NCBI GenBank assembly: GCA_907165135.1
Contig: OU015570.1
Location: 2,011,525-2,075,524 of the forward strand
Source: Oikopleura dioica
Lineage: Eukaryota > Chordata > Appendicularia > Copelata > Oikopleuridae
Length of the DNA stretch: 64,000 nucleotides
Direction: 5' to 3'
In this document: piece after piece, positions 20,304-31,269 of the stretch
Layout of the letters: the number at the start of each line of letters is the position of its first letter
Numbering within the stretch: the first letter of the stretch is position 1
Translations under genes and position numbers: made by a program
Notes under the pieces: generated by a model
Told to the model about the DNA's origin: nothing
The model's database searches: none
The model's input: the letters and a program-made list of their open reading frames with translations, nothing else

Positions 20304-20695
20304 TCTTCAGATAAACTTCCATCACTTGATTCGGCTTCACTTATGTCGCTTTCAACTTTCATTGATGAGATCAGCGCTTGAAGAGAATCAGCGGTGGAGG
20401 ATGCTTGGATCTGTGCGATGTTGAGTTTGTGATGCGGCTTTGCGAATTTTTGAAGCCCGACATTGGACCCGTCGTTGTCCTTCTGAAACTCGACCACTCC
20501 TGGTTGCGATTTGAAGACGAATTTTCTCCCCGGCGCGAAGAAGTCCGGTGCGAGATCAAGAATATTCAAAACGATACTCGATTTATCGCTTATTGGGATT
20601 TTGCATGGGTAGATTTTGTCAGGAAGAGAGTCGTAGATACGGCATAGTTCCTGGCGTGAGAGGTCAGTTGCTTCTTTCCAGTAGACCGTTGACAT
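20258..20695 (-). CDS. gag: Element B: Gag-like protein, 145 aa
   Basis: Begins 88 nt inside the PBS with MSTVYWKEATDLSRQEL. The N-terminal part resembles the short ORF of element D at 45664-45795, where a YYK-DL-KEL-VYD pattern recurs, which marks both as the same gag family. The C-terminal part is Ser/Asp/Glu-rich. There is no CCHC knuckle and it is much shorter than a usual Gag. It ends TAA 20258-20260, with pol continuing in the -1 frame. Confidence 0.6.
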   Translation of the reverse strand: MSTVYWKEATDLSRQELCRIYDSLPDKIYPCKIPISDKSSIVLNILDLAPDFFAPGRKFVFKSQPGVVEFQKDNDGSNVGLQKFAKPHHKLNIAQIQASSTADSLQALISSMKVESDISEAESSDGSLSEDSLEDPDETVINNDR

Positions 20696-20782
20696 GGCTG
20701 CTGTCTTGTTTACTTCGTCCGAAGCAAGTGAATTAGATCAGGCAGGATTGTGCTGATCTCTCTTGAAGGCGTTACCAGTTTT

Positions 20783-20794
20783 CGGCAGTCACCA
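20783..20794 (-). promoter_or_regulatory. Element B: primer binding site
   Basis: Minus strand TGGTGACTGCCG, five bases after the LTR end (CCCCTACA). Confidence 0.65.
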
Positions 20795-20799
20795 AATTA

Positions 20800-21183
20800 T
20801 GTAGGGGTTTTACTCTCTCTATCTCTGAGTATGCGAACAAATAATGACACGGTATTTCGAGGAAAAGAGTAAACTTTATTAGAGCTTTTACTTGACCACA
20901 GGGTAAAATAGAGTGGTGAGGAAGGGTTAGCAATGTCTCTTTATATAGTTTTTAGGCTTCCCATTGAATCTTCGAGTTGGCAGGGAAAGTAGAGTATTCA
21001 GCCGGCGGCGGAGCGTAGTAGGTGGTTGACAGAGCGTAGCTCGCCGGAACCAAGAGAAATTCCACGGGAACTGTAGCGCTTTTAGCGGGAAAAGTAAAAT
21101 TGGGCACGCGGCGTCCAAGAATCGAGTCAGAACGTAAAATTGCCTCCGGCGCGTAAAGCGAGCATTTTTGTAAAACACTTACA
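20800..21183 (-). repeat. Element B: 5' LTR
   Basis: Minus strand starts TGTAAGTG and ends CCCCTACA. It contains TATATAAA near 20945 and AATAAA near 20877, in promoter-to-polyA order, followed by the PBS. The 3' partner is missing. Confidence 0.7.
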
Positions 21184-22396
21184 CATCAAAGAAAATTTTT
21201 TCTAGAAAATGACGTCACAAATGACGTCATAAGGTTCCAAAAAGGTGAAACTTTGAGTCAATTTTAAGCAGGGTTTCTGTTGGAGTTTTTAAGTGTTCAA
21301 TAGCTCTTATAAAAGCATAAAGAAATCTGAAGGTTCATTTTTGATAATTTCCGAAAATTTTGGCTTTTGAATTTTTCAAAAAAAAAAATTTTCGCTACAT
21401 TAAAAAATCTTGAAGATGAACTTTCAGTTTTTTATCAGCTTTCATTTGAGCTATTTCATGCTAATAAATTCCAACGGAAAGGCATCTAAAAAGTGACTCG
21501 AAGTTAGCCCAAAATTGCCTTTTTTGCTGTCTTCACAGGTCACGTGTGACGTCATAGTCTTATATTTTTGGCCAGAATTTCGGCCATTCTTATCAGAATT
21601 TTGCAGGCTTTCTGATGAGCCCATAAAATCAATATGTCAAAATTTCTCCTGTAAAAAGTTTTTAAATTTCATCTTAGACAAAATTTCAAAATCGCTTGAG
21701 CCTGAATGGATAAAAATGAAGCGGGCGCGTGCCTCGAGCTCACTTCGCCCGCCTCGGACCCCACAGCGATACCACTAAGCTACGGAATTTAAGATCTCAC
21801 CCTTACTTTCCAGTTTATATAGTAAAGATTTAACCTAGGTTAAAAAATCGAAATCCGACATCGGACCGGATCTTTGTAATGGGACAAGTATTCTGCGCAC
21901 TAAAGATTAAAGCTTGAAGATCTCTAGTTGCTTTCTAAGATCTCTATGCTTGTCTCCATTCAAATCTCTAAATGCAACAATGTGTCGTTATATTTCAGAT
22001 TCAGAAGAGGTGAGCGTTGAGCTCTGGAGATAAGAGGAAAACAGAGAGCAACACTTTTCAAGACTTGAGCAGATATGTTTGAAAGTATCTACTCGCTTGA
22101 GTATAGTCCCTATATTTCTCCTTTCCCTAAAATTTTGGAAGATTGGATTAGGTCTTAAGTTCAGAAGCTTAATCAAGCTTGTTGGAGAAATTTTCTCTCT
22201 TTTTGGCCTTCAATACTTTCAACCGGAAACGCCGGTTACACTCTTTTGAACACTGAACTTGAACGCATTGCCTCCTTTTCAATGAATAAACTTTTTAGTA
22301 CTTAAACGGGGGTGAGGGAATTTCAAACATTTTCAAACTAAAGAGAAGTTTTAAACTGAAGCGCAGTTTAACAATTTTGAAAGGTGTGAAGTTTTC
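21184..22396. other. Non-coding region with one tRNA-like block
   Basis: AT-rich, with poly-A/T runs and no supported gene. Repeated TGACGTCA-type sites occur at about 21211-21231 and 21546. A tRNA-like block sits at 21721-21785. Confidence 0.5.
21721..21785 (-). ncRNA. tRNA-like sequence or SINE head
   Basis: The minus strand has an A-box-like TAGCTTAGTGG and a B-box-like GAGCTCGAGGC about 45 bases on. The acceptor stem cannot be closed in the usual way, so it is more likely a tRNA-derived repeat than a working tRNA gene. Confidence 0.3.
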
Positions 22397-22667
22397 TTAC
22401 GGCGCGCTGTCCAATCGCGGCATGTGGTGCATTGATACCGCGCGCGACGAGCCATGCCGGACAATGCGCACCTCTTCTGTCGCTCGATTTTTTCGTCGAT
22501 TACGTATGTAGAGAAAAACAGCACCGGCAATAACCATGAGAAGTGCTAGAGAACTGAAAGAAATTGGCAAGTGTTTACCGTCTATTATGTCTTGGACTGC
22601 GAGCTTGTCCATTGCTTTGCTGTCATTTGCAAGGTCAGTCAAATTGAGATTTTTGAATTCTTCCATC
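22397..22667 (-). CDS. C-terminal exon of a single-pass membrane protein (env-like)
   Basis: The frame holds a short charged juxtamembrane segment, one hydrophobic membrane span (about 20 residues, centred on LALLMVIAGAVFLYI), a basic stop-transfer RNRRKNR and a 27-residue tail. The shape matches the end of the retroelement envelope at 8956-10806, but sequence similarity is weak. The same frame resumes at 23403 beyond a TTAA foldback inserted in the exon. With the signal-peptide exon at 26.4 kb it may form one gene about 4 kb long. It could be a host membrane protein or an env remnant. Confidence 0.5.
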
Positions 22668-23402
22668 TTAAGGGACCACCAGCAGCGAGCTCGCGTCACT
22701 TTTCACGAGCCCAGAACTTTTTCTTACCTTTTTCAAATTTAATGAAAATCACAGATCTAGTGAAAATTTTTCTGCTCTTTCATCTCCAATTCGAATTTTT
22801 TCATATCATAATTTATGAATTCAGGAGAGAAAAATGATGCTCAACTTCAAAAGGCAGCAGCTCCTAAAATACTTGTCACTTGAAGTTATTAATGACCTCA
22901 TCAAAAAGCGCATTCGACTTTGACCAGGTCTACGTTCGCGTGGTCTTCGAATTTTGCTTATATCCGGTCAAAATCAGGGGATAAGTACCGTTACTCGGTG
23001 TGAAGCCAGCGTCGCGCAGCGTGAAGCGTGCCCATTCAGCCAAAATAGTGCAAATTCTCCGCCGCGCGAAGGGTGTTCCTTGATAAATCCCTGATTACGA
23101 TCATATACAAACAAAGATTGAAGACCAAGCGAACGTAGACCTGATCAAAATTGAATGCGCTTTCTAATGAAGGTATTAATAACTTTGTATGACAAGTATT
23201 TTAGGAGCTGATGCCTTTTGAAGTTGAGCTTCAATTTTTCTCTCTGCTGATTTAAAAATAATGGTATGAAAAATATTCGAATTGGAGATGAAAGAGGAGA
23301 AAAATCTTCACCAGATCTGTGATTTTCATTAAATTTGAAGAAGGTAGCAAAAGTTCTGTGCTCGCGAAAAACGGCGCGAGCTCGCTGCGGGTGGTCCCTT
23401 AC
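22668..23402. mobile_element. TTAA foldback element, family 1
   Basis: Arms of about 300 bp (from 22672 and back from 23398) are inverted copies with roughly 85-90 percent identity by eye; a short GC-rich centre lies near 23020. The ends are TTAAGGGACCACC and GGTGGTCCCTTAC. No coding capacity. TTAA at one end and TTAC at the other suggest a piggyBac-like target with one changed base. Confidence 0.85.
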
Positions 23403-23465
23403 CATTCTCCAAAAGTGTCTTTTTATTGATAACGTTAGATAACTATTAGAACGGTCATTATCAAA
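23403..23465 (-). CDS. Upstream part of the interrupted membrane-protein exon
   Basis: Open frame from a TATTTTTAG acceptor (23466-23475) up to the foldback. If the foldback plus one TTAA copy is ignored, this frame runs on without shift into the exon at 22397-22667. Confidence 0.4.
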
Positions 23466-24647
23466 CTAAAAATAGAACAAAAGTTTTATTTTATAGATAT
23501 TTATTGTTTCAAAAAAGACAGAATTGAAGACTGCTTTGTTTTCTTCTGGGTTTTGATTAACTGACAGTTAATCAACCGGGGCTTAGGGATCCCCCTGATT
23601 TGGCCAACTTTGAGGTAGAACTACTTTTTTGGGCTTAGCTATCTTAGAAGTGAGGAGATTTTTTAAAGCCCATTTTTTCATAAGCAATCACTTGTATGGA
23701 AATCTTATTTGAAAAGGCGAATCATCTCTAAAAATAGCCGTTAAGGCATTGATAGTCGCGAAAACCCTAGTTTTGGGCCATTTTCAAAATCGACTTTTTC
23801 CCTCTGATATATTTCCCCGATCTTAATCTTAAAACCTTCCTTGTGCCCGAAACTACAATCTCTCGTACAGGCATCTGATTATGTCAAGGATTGAAGATTT
23901 TTTCTTTACGAAAACTTTATCGACTTATTTTGGCCACTTTATATGCCCTGTAGCGCCTCTTAGTGGCTAAATATTGCATCAAAACTATTTTTTCCTGATT
24001 CAACTTCGTCTAAGCTATCTATAGAGCCCTCATTCATATGAATCTGTCGACTTTGAAAAGTCAAAAATTTCGCGAATTTTTCGGGGACGCTCGTGTACCA
24101 AAATTTTTGGTATTCGAATAAATTAAATATTCAAAAATTGGTATTCGAATACCATAATTTTTTTACCAGACTGTATTTCCTCCTTCGAAAAACAACTAAA
24201 CGAATATTTTGATTTCCCACGAAATTCACTAGCTGTTTGGTATACAGTTTCTTCGTAAAGCAACAGACTGGCACTATTTCGGGAGAACACTTCAAAGCGG
24301 GAACCCACATGTAGATTTGGGTAGTTAAGAAAAATTCATTGTTTAAATTGTAAAAGAAACCAAATCAGTCGAAAAAATAGATTTTGGAATCGTGCCAACA
24401 TCCGGGTAGTGCTCTTTCATTTTTCGGAGAAAATTATTTTTAATATTATACTTTGAATGACTTGATATCAAACGGGCGCTGTAAAAACTTTTAAACAAAA
24501 ATTGAAACATTCTTAATTTACCCGAAAGCTATCTTCAACTGAGCTCGAAAATCTGTGTAGGAAAAATCCCCAGGTTTCTACACAGGTTTTCAAGCCCAGT
24601 TCTTTAGGCTGGTGAAGAACGAAGAGATTTGAAGGAAAGCCCTTGTA
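23466..24647. other. Non-coding, AT-rich
   Basis: No supported gene. Repeated GGTATTCGAATA words occur near 24110-24150. Confidence 0.5.
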
Positions 24648-24992
24648 ATGTAGCGAATGTCCCCAATGTCCCGAATGTCCCCGATTTTTTACTTTTTTGG
24701 TCTTTTGAAAAAAATTTATCACATGGAAAAACAGAAATTTTTCAAAACAATTTTGTTCTAGAGACGAGTTTTTGCCAAATTCTATGAGTTTTCTACCACA
24801 AATTGCGCGGAGCGCTACCTTATTTTTGACTTTTGTCAAAACAATGGCGTTCTAGAGAGAAAAAGCTGTTGTTGAGTTCTTGTTTTCCAGTGTTTTTGTA
24901 AGAATTGACGGGGACATTCGGAACATTCGGGACATTCGGGACATTCGGGGACATTCGGGGACATTCGGGACATTCGGGGACATTCGCTACAT
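24648..24992. mobile_element. Inverted-repeat element with GGACATTCG minisatellite ends
   Basis: Begins ATGTAGCGAATGTCCCC and ends with its reverse complement. The left end has three GAATGTCCC units, the right end about eight inverted units. Non-coding centre of about 220 bp. Confidence 0.65.
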
Positions 24993-25335
24993 AGTCAGTG
25001 TCTACCGATTTGAAGATAATCGGTTTCTTCAAATCTTTTGAACGGAAGTATACAATTATCCTGAGGATCATCCTCAGGATACCCGTCAGAACTGAATCCT
25101 GAGGATATCCTCAAGATAATTGCAGCCTTCCTTTTGAACAAATTTTTTTCCAAAATACTATAATACAATAAAATAAAATTATTCAAATTATTCCAGGAAG
25201 CGCACCTCCCGTGATGCATCGAGCAGAAGACCAAGTTTAATCCAGCGCTTCCTTTTTCCACGAGTCTATCGCGTAAGTATCTGTTAGCTTTTTTCTGGGC
25301 ACGAGCAGAGTCGCTTAAAAGGATATAAAAGAATA
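24993..25335. other. Non-coding, with ATCCTGAGGAT repeats
   Basis: Four overlapping ATCCTGAGGAT-type palindromes at 25057-25120; nothing coding supported. Confidence 0.45.
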
Positions 25336-26473
25336 TAATAAAAGTAAATACCTAAGAATGAATTTTCCTTTTTCAATTATAGATGGCAGCACCTCTGGAT
25401 CTGACAAGGCTTCAAAGACAACTTGGCCCACATCATCACCACTTTTTGCGGAAGTTTCTATCAAACCCAGGTTAAAAACTTCTCCCAGCTCATTGATCGC
25501 AGCAAGAGCCAAGCAAGGAAAATTGCGCCCCGATGTAGACTGGTCTTTCACAGGGAAAATAAACTTATATCTATTGGAAAAACGAGTTTATTTGAGAACA
25601 TTCCCATCGCGATTGTTATACTCTTCGATTTTTCAAGAAATTTTTTCCTTTGCAGAGTTATTAAGTACGGGAATGATTTCGCCAATTTATTCATGAAGGA
25701 TCTATCCGGTAAGAGATATGAATATCCATCATCTTCCTTTATTTTCAGGTGACTTAAAGAGTCAAAGGATTCGACGAAAAGACTCAATGTTCTTCGTAAT
25801 TGGTTGACATTATCCCCTTGAAGTCGGGAAAGCATCATTAACTTGACAAAAGTGGATGCCACGTTGCCGTAAACTGTCCGGACGCAGATCTCCCTTCATC
25901 CCGTGATTCAATGGGCGGCTTTACTTTACTGAAAAATTCAACCAGTTCATTTTCGCTAGTAATAACTTCAGGAACAATGATTTCTTCTCTTGGTGAATCT
26001 TGGAAATTTTGGTTCTGATCCTCCTTGTGATTTGAACAACGAGTACGAGTGGCGTAACAATCATTGATAACAACTGGATCCAAGGGATTTTTGATGACGT
26101 TCCAGATTTTTTCTGCATCTGTTGTTTCTGATAATAATAGTGAACGCCAGCAACATTTGGAAAAAGATTACGTCGCCCGAATTCTGTTGATAAAGCTCTT
26201 AAAAAATTATCTCAGTCTATCAAATTCTATTTACTCTGAAAGATACTGGAAAAATGCTCTATCTTTTCGAATGAAATTGGTCCATGGTGAGGTTCTACCG
26301 TGTGTCCATGCTTCGATTCGGCCATTGATGTCATTTCCATTAAATTTCTGCGAAGTTTGTAGAGCAAATTCTTTCAAAATTTGTAATGAAATTGGACAAT
26401 CATTAAATTCTCTGGATGAAAGCTCATGTTTAGCACAAAAAGTGAAGTTGAGTAAAAGGTAAAAGAGTCGCAT
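25336..26473 (-). pseudogene. Secreted or membrane protein N-terminal exons (env-like?)
   Basis: Exon 1 (26235-26473) begins with a hydrophobic signal peptide (MRLFYLLLNFTFC). A 107-nt intron (26128-26234, GTAAAT to TATTATCAG) joins in frame to exon 2, which continues to 25838. Further coding-like stretches in shifted frames follow (25548-25862 and 25336-25551), needing two one-base changes. Cys residues are sparse. The direction and the membrane-span exon at 22.4 kb suggest one gene. Host gene versus retroelement env cannot be settled. An ETSAK-like string near 25430 recalls small GTPases, but no other GTPase motif is present. Confidence 0.42.
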
Positions 26474-27182
26474 CTGTACGAAAAGAAACTTCGGTGTCGT
26501 TTAAATACAGTTTATTACTCAGTCTTACGCAATAAGGCTCCCTGAGTTGAATGGTCTCGCAGACAAAACCAAAAAATATTAGCAAAAAATTTTTTCAACA
26601 AGACTTCTTTTTTGATAAGTGTTTACGTGCTGAAATATCATTAACTTGCATTTGATTCAAAAAAACAGAAAAAATTCTAGAAAAAATATTTTCGGTGGGA
26701 TTCGAACTCATGCTCCTTACATGTATCGATTACAGTACCTTCGCAGTACTTTTCCATAAAAATTTTTGTACCGTTGGAATCAGCGGAAAAAACTACATAT
26801 AATATGTGAAAATGAAAAAACGGTCTTCATTTGAAAATTTTTGGGTACTTCCGGTGCCCTATCACGTGACTGAAAAATTTTTCAAAAAAATTTTTTTTAC
26901 CAAAAAATTTTTCAGGCCGGATTACATATTTCACCAAAAATTAGCTCTCTACGATGATAACACAGAAAGTTCTTTTTTTGTATCCCCACCCTAAATATAG
27001 ACCTTTATGAAGCACTTGAAAAAACAGGGGGGATCCCTTAAGGCTCTACGGCAGGACATTTTTTTGAAGACTCTTGCCCACTTTTGTGGACATTTTCATG
27101 AAAAGTTGGGACAAAAAATGTCCACCAAAGATGAAAATAACTGTAACATCCATAATGACTTAATAAGACTATGACTTTAGAC
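26474..27182. other. Non-coding with tRNA-like block and dispersed repeat
   Basis: Contains a tRNA-like block at about 26700-26757 and, at 27035-27155, a repeat (GGCTCTACGGCAGGACATTT to ATAACTGTAAC) that recurs inverted at about 50540-50865. Confidence 0.5.
26700..26757 (-). ncRNA. tRNA-like 3' half
   Basis: Minus strand carries GAGTTCGAATCCCACC, a good B box and T-arm-like end, but the stems fit poorly and the 5' half is not convincing. Probably a tRNA pseudogene or SINE fragment. Confidence 0.35.
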
Positions 27183-27583
27183 CAGTGCTGAAAAAAAGTA
27201 TACTTCCCCCCGCCCTTCAATAATCTGCAGGGCGCCCTTCATTCTTGAAGGGCGGTGAAGTTCGAAATGGCTCTGAAGTATACATCACGCGCTTAAGTAT
27301 ACTTCAGCTATCGGTTCTTATCGAAAACTTTAGCTGCCACTACATCTGCCATAATGAGCGTGATTAAAATCATGGCGCCTGAGAGCCAATATGCGCAAAA
27401 TTTGAAAAATTCTGGCGGATGGATTCTGATTGCCGACAGAACCAAGTTGAAGTAGAGTGAAGGGCGGAAGGGCGGTTGAAGTAGAGGGAAGGGCGGAAGT
27501 ACACTTCACGCCCTTCAACGCCCTGCAACGCCCTGAAGTATACTTCATGAAGGGCGAGTGAAGTATACTTTTTACCAACTCAG
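27183..27583. mobile_element. hAT-like MITE with GAAGGGCG repeats
   Basis: Flanked by CTTTAGAC on both sides (27175-27182 and 27584-27591), an 8-bp duplication. Starts CAGTGCTG, a hAT-like end; both ends carry inverted AAAAAGTATACTTC. The interior is rich in GAAGGGCG units and has no ORF. Confidence 0.75.
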
Positions 27584-27791
27584 CTTTAGACTCTTAACTT
27601 TAGAGAAATTTTTCTGACTGCTAGAATGACGAGTATTTTAGGTAATTCCTGATCAAAAAGGCTCGTTATTCGGCACCAAAATGTATCCTCCGGACCGGTT
27701 TATATCTTCTTCAGCAAAAATCGCAATTCTTCAATCAAATTGACGATTTGTTATCTTTATCACATGAATCGTCAAGTAAGAAATTTATTTA

Positions 27792-27980
27792 CAGTGAAAA
27801 CTTTCTTATTTCTTATTTCATTCTAAAAATAAGGAACGATTTTTTTCCCGATAATGAAGAAATCCAGCAGCTACAAATTGAAAAAAAAGCCTAAAGTTGG
27901 GTTTTTTTCGGATGACAGATTTCGGGGATTTTTCAAAAAAGTGGCCTTAAGTTCCTCGGCCTTAAGTTGGGGTTTCACTG
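27792..27980. mobile_element. Mariner-like MITE, 189 bp
   Basis: TA on both sides; ends CAGTGAAAAC and GGGTTTCACTG, a Tc1/mariner pattern. The right-end GGCCTTAAG words recur in the element at 33327-34031. Confidence 0.7.
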
Positions 27981-27982
27981 TA

Positions 27983-28668
27983 CTTAGTCGGAATTTCCGG
28001 TAAAGTTGCAGAATTTATCATGTAGGTTGTAAAGTGAGAAATCAAAATGAAACCTGGGAATGGCCGGTAAAGACAGGCGTCTTGGTGGCTAAACCCGTTT
28101 TTAGGACAAGTTGAAACAGTACCATATCTAATGATTTCACTCGCACAGTGAGAAGTAGATGAAGAGAGATCGGACATTCGGCAGAATTTGATTGATTCGA
28201 ATTCGCTAAACTCACAGTTGCTACTGTCAATCACTGTATTCTGCCAAATGGCGATAGATTCGGGTAGATTTAGGGCCAAATACCAGTATTCTGGCTCGCC
28301 TTTGTACATGTTTTGTTTTAAGGGTATCGGAGCAGTAACAATTACGTAGTTAATTCGAAGGCGGTAAATATTGGAGAACTATAGGCTATAGTCTATAGCG
28401 AACTTGAACTTGTAATATGGGTAGGCTTACCGCGGTGTTTTTTATTTCGCAGGTTCTTTTGAAAAATCTCCCCATACTTTCAGAACATATGCATCAAGAC
28501 AAGCGTTGAAAAACTGCACTTGCAGAATTTTCGATATGAGTGATCTAACCTCTTTTTTGGGGGATTTTTAGCGAGAAAAAAAGCACTAGTTTGATTAGAG
28601 GCGGCTTTTGAGTGCGTGCTAGATCGATTTTGATACCGATGATTTCAATGCATTGCCCCGAAAAAAAA
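27983..28668. other. Non-coding
   Basis: ORFs on the minus strand near 27962-28309 have no recognisable features; no supported gene. Confidence 0.4.
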
Positions 28669-30181
28669 GGGTTTGTCCTCGCCTGGTCCAAATCCTCGCC
28701 TGGTCCAAATCCTTGCCTGGTCCAAATTCCTCACCTGGTCCAAAATTGAAAATGGACCAGGCGAGGATTTGGACCAGGTAAGGATTTGGACCAGGCGAGG
28801 AATTATTATTTGAAAAATTTTTGAAAACAAAAAATGAATAACCAGACCAAAACAAATTTCTTCTTGACCCCCCTCCGAGACAAAAAATTTAAAATTTTGA
28901 AAAATTTTAAATTAGATTTCCGTTTTTATTGTTTTTATTATTTTATGTTCTTATTAGTTTCACTTATAAAAACAGAAAAAAATGAGGAAATGTCGCGAAT
29001 CGACAAAAAAATCTCAACAAGAATAAAAAAAAAAATAGACATTTCAGAAAAAAAAACTCAAAAAAATTTTTTAACTATCAACCAAAAACAAGTTTATTAA
29101 AGATTTTCGAGGAACTTCAAAAATCTTTACATTTTGTGAGATTTTTTCTGGGCCCATACTAGACAAGAAGCTCTATTCGTTTGTAGAAAACGTTTCTCTT
29201 GCATCAGCATTCAGCTAATTTTTTTATAATGGGAGAAAATCCGTTTTTCTAGCTAAGTTGAGGGGTTCTATGATATAGTTTTAGAAAGCCTAGAGGCATG
29301 CGCTTTCATTTGGACACCATATAGCAGAGTTGCAAATTTGCTGAGCTGAGCTGAGTGAGCTGAGCCAGCAGTCGCTCTGCAGTTATTCTTGAAAATGATC
29401 TGATCTGCTCAGCTCAGCTCAGACAATGCTCACTCGGCTCAGCTCAGCTAAATTATTTTCGAACATGATCTGTTTTGCTCAGCTCAGCTCAGACAATTAT
29501 CACTTAGCTAAGCTGAATAATTATAAGTTATAATTTATAACACAATTTGACTAATAAAAGCACAGTTAAAAACAGCTCAGCTCAGCTCTAATTAGGGTAC
29601 GCGTAGCTCAGTTAAACAACCTTAAAATGAAGGTCCGCTCAGCTCAGCTCCGCTCAATGACCTCTAAAAAGGGCCAGCTCAGCGAGTTTTCCAGAATTTC
29701 CGGTTTTCCACCCAATTTTTAGCGCACCAGATGGCCAAAAACGGCTTTGCACTAGGATTTCTGAGGCTCTACTGAAAGCTATGAGCCTAAGCTTTCTTAT
29801 TTTGAGCCTTGAAGGCTTAAAATAATTGTTATCTTTATAAATCTAACAAGAATTAAAAAACTTCTCTCGAAATTAGAAAAAAAAAATTCGTGAAGGGGGA
29901 AAACTTATAAGAACATTTTGAAAAAAACAGAAATTTAATTAAAAATTTTTCAAAATTTTAAATTTTCCGTCGCGGATGGGGGGTCAAGGAGATATTTGTT
30001 TTAGTCTGGTTACTCATTTTTTGTTTTCAAAAATTTTTCAATTTAAAATTCCTCGCCTGGTCCAAATCCTTACCTGGTCCAATTTCCTTACCTGGTCCAT
30101 TTTCAATTTTGGACCAGGTAAGGATTTGGACCAGGCAGGATTTGGACCAGGCGAGGATTTGGACCAGGCGAGGACAAACCA
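28669..30181. mobile_element. Long inverted-repeat element with CCTGGTCC minisatellite ends
   Basis: Arms at about 28669-28930 and 29935-30181 are inverted copies. Each end is itself a hairpin of several CTCGCCTGGTCCAAAT units, then shared AT-rich sequence (TCTTGACCCCCC on one side, GGGGGGTCAAGGA on the other). The 1-kb centre holds GAGCTGAGC arrays (29336-29700). No transposase. Confidence 0.7.
29336..29700. repeat. GAGCTGAGC array, copy 1
   Basis: Dense CTCAGCTCAGCT/AGCTGAGCTGAG words in both orientations; related in inverted orientation to 31850-32620. Confidence 0.6.
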
Positions 30182-30185
30182 AAAA

Positions 30186-30219
30186 AAAGATTGATCCATA
30201 TATGGATCAATCTTTTTGC
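30186..30219. repeat. Perfect 34-bp palindrome
   Basis: Arms AAAAAGATTGATCCATA are perfectly self-complementary with no loop, directly beside the right end of the preceding inverted-repeat element. Confidence 0.75.
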
Positions 30220-30935
30220 CACGCTGAGGCGCTCTCGTGCTAGCCCAAAAAGTCCTCACCTCTTTCTCACTTTTGGTTCAAAGCAGATTCAATTCAAAAA
30301 TTATTGATATATGGTGGTGTTTTGTCCTGGTGGTGGTGTTATTCATTTATAATAATACATAAATAATGTAATAAAAATCGGCCGACAAGGGGACCCTGAT
30401 TTTAGAGTAAAAACTGTACTTTATGGGGATTTCTAGAAGAAAATAAAGAAAATGCGAGAAAAGTAAGTGTAATACTTACCAAGTCTAGAAAGAAACAATA
30501 GATATCTTTCCAGAATCGGGCTTTTGCTTCATTTCTAGTCTTTTGAGAAAGACTTAAATTTTCTTCTCTTCTTCTTTACACTTTTCAGGAGAGGATAAAA
30601 ATTTTTAAAATTTTTGAAATGGCCAAATTTGTTGACGAAAGCTTTTACAGCGATACATGGGCTCAAGATAGAAGAGAGGATCCCCGAAAGCAAGTCTGGT
30701 CTCGAAGAGAGGTTTTAAATTTTACCAGTAAATGCTAATTGCGGCGGTTATTTGATAGAAGCGAGCTCGAGGAGTGAAAATGCTCTATTGATATGGAACC
30801 TTAAGCCAGTTTTCTACACATGCCAAGAGCGAATTTCGACTTTTTTGTGCGGAAAGCCTAGAACCGTTACAAAATTACCGGGGCAAACTTACTATTGCTC
30901 TAGCGCCTAGGGGATACATCGTAGCCCCAGACATC
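30220..30935. other. Non-coding
   Basis: No supported gene; a GGTGGTGTT direct repeat at about 30313-30340. Confidence 0.45.
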
Positions 30936-31269
30936 TTTATACGTAGGCCTCGGACGTAAAAAAGACGATTTTCACCATCCGGTCATCGTACGGGAACATG
31001 AGAGGGCTCATTCGAAAGGTCTTGATAAGGGCTTTCTATTTGACCGATAAAAAAACTGGGCCCTCCCTTTCTGTTATGAGTTATTTTGAAAAATTTTTTT
31101 CGAAGCTTACCTTCAAAATCAAATATCTCGAAAAAGGAGGACAGGGCCCAGTTTTTTTATAAGCCCAACAGAAAGCCCTGTTCAAGAGCTTTCGAATGAG
31201 CCTACTCTTGTTACCGTACGACGACCGGCTGGTGGTGATGATTTTTTACGTCCGAGGCCTATTTATACG
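30936..31269. mobile_element. Foldback element, about 130-bp arms
   Basis: Left arm runs from TATACGTAGGCCTCGGACG to ACTGGGCCCTCC; the right arm is its inverted copy ending CCGAGGCCTATTTATA. Spacer about 70 bp. No ORF. Confidence 0.7.

Larger units (their letters stand above)
17093..21183 (-). mobile_element. Element B: decayed minus-strand Ty3/gypsy-like LTR element
   Basis: 5' LTR at right, PBS, short gag, and a pol covering RT, RNase H and integrase. Its left end directly abuts the LTR of element A and no 3' LTR is present. Two stops lie in the integrase core. Confidence 0.82.

Noticed and set aside
21721-21785. Complete functional tRNA gene
   Set aside because: A and B boxes are recognisable but the acceptor stem does not pair; listed only as tRNA-like.
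25315-25551. ETSAK motif suggesting a Rab/Ras GTPase
   Set aside because: No P-loop, DTAG or NKxD motif in any nearby frame; the string alone is weak, and the frame fits better as part of the secreted-protein exons.
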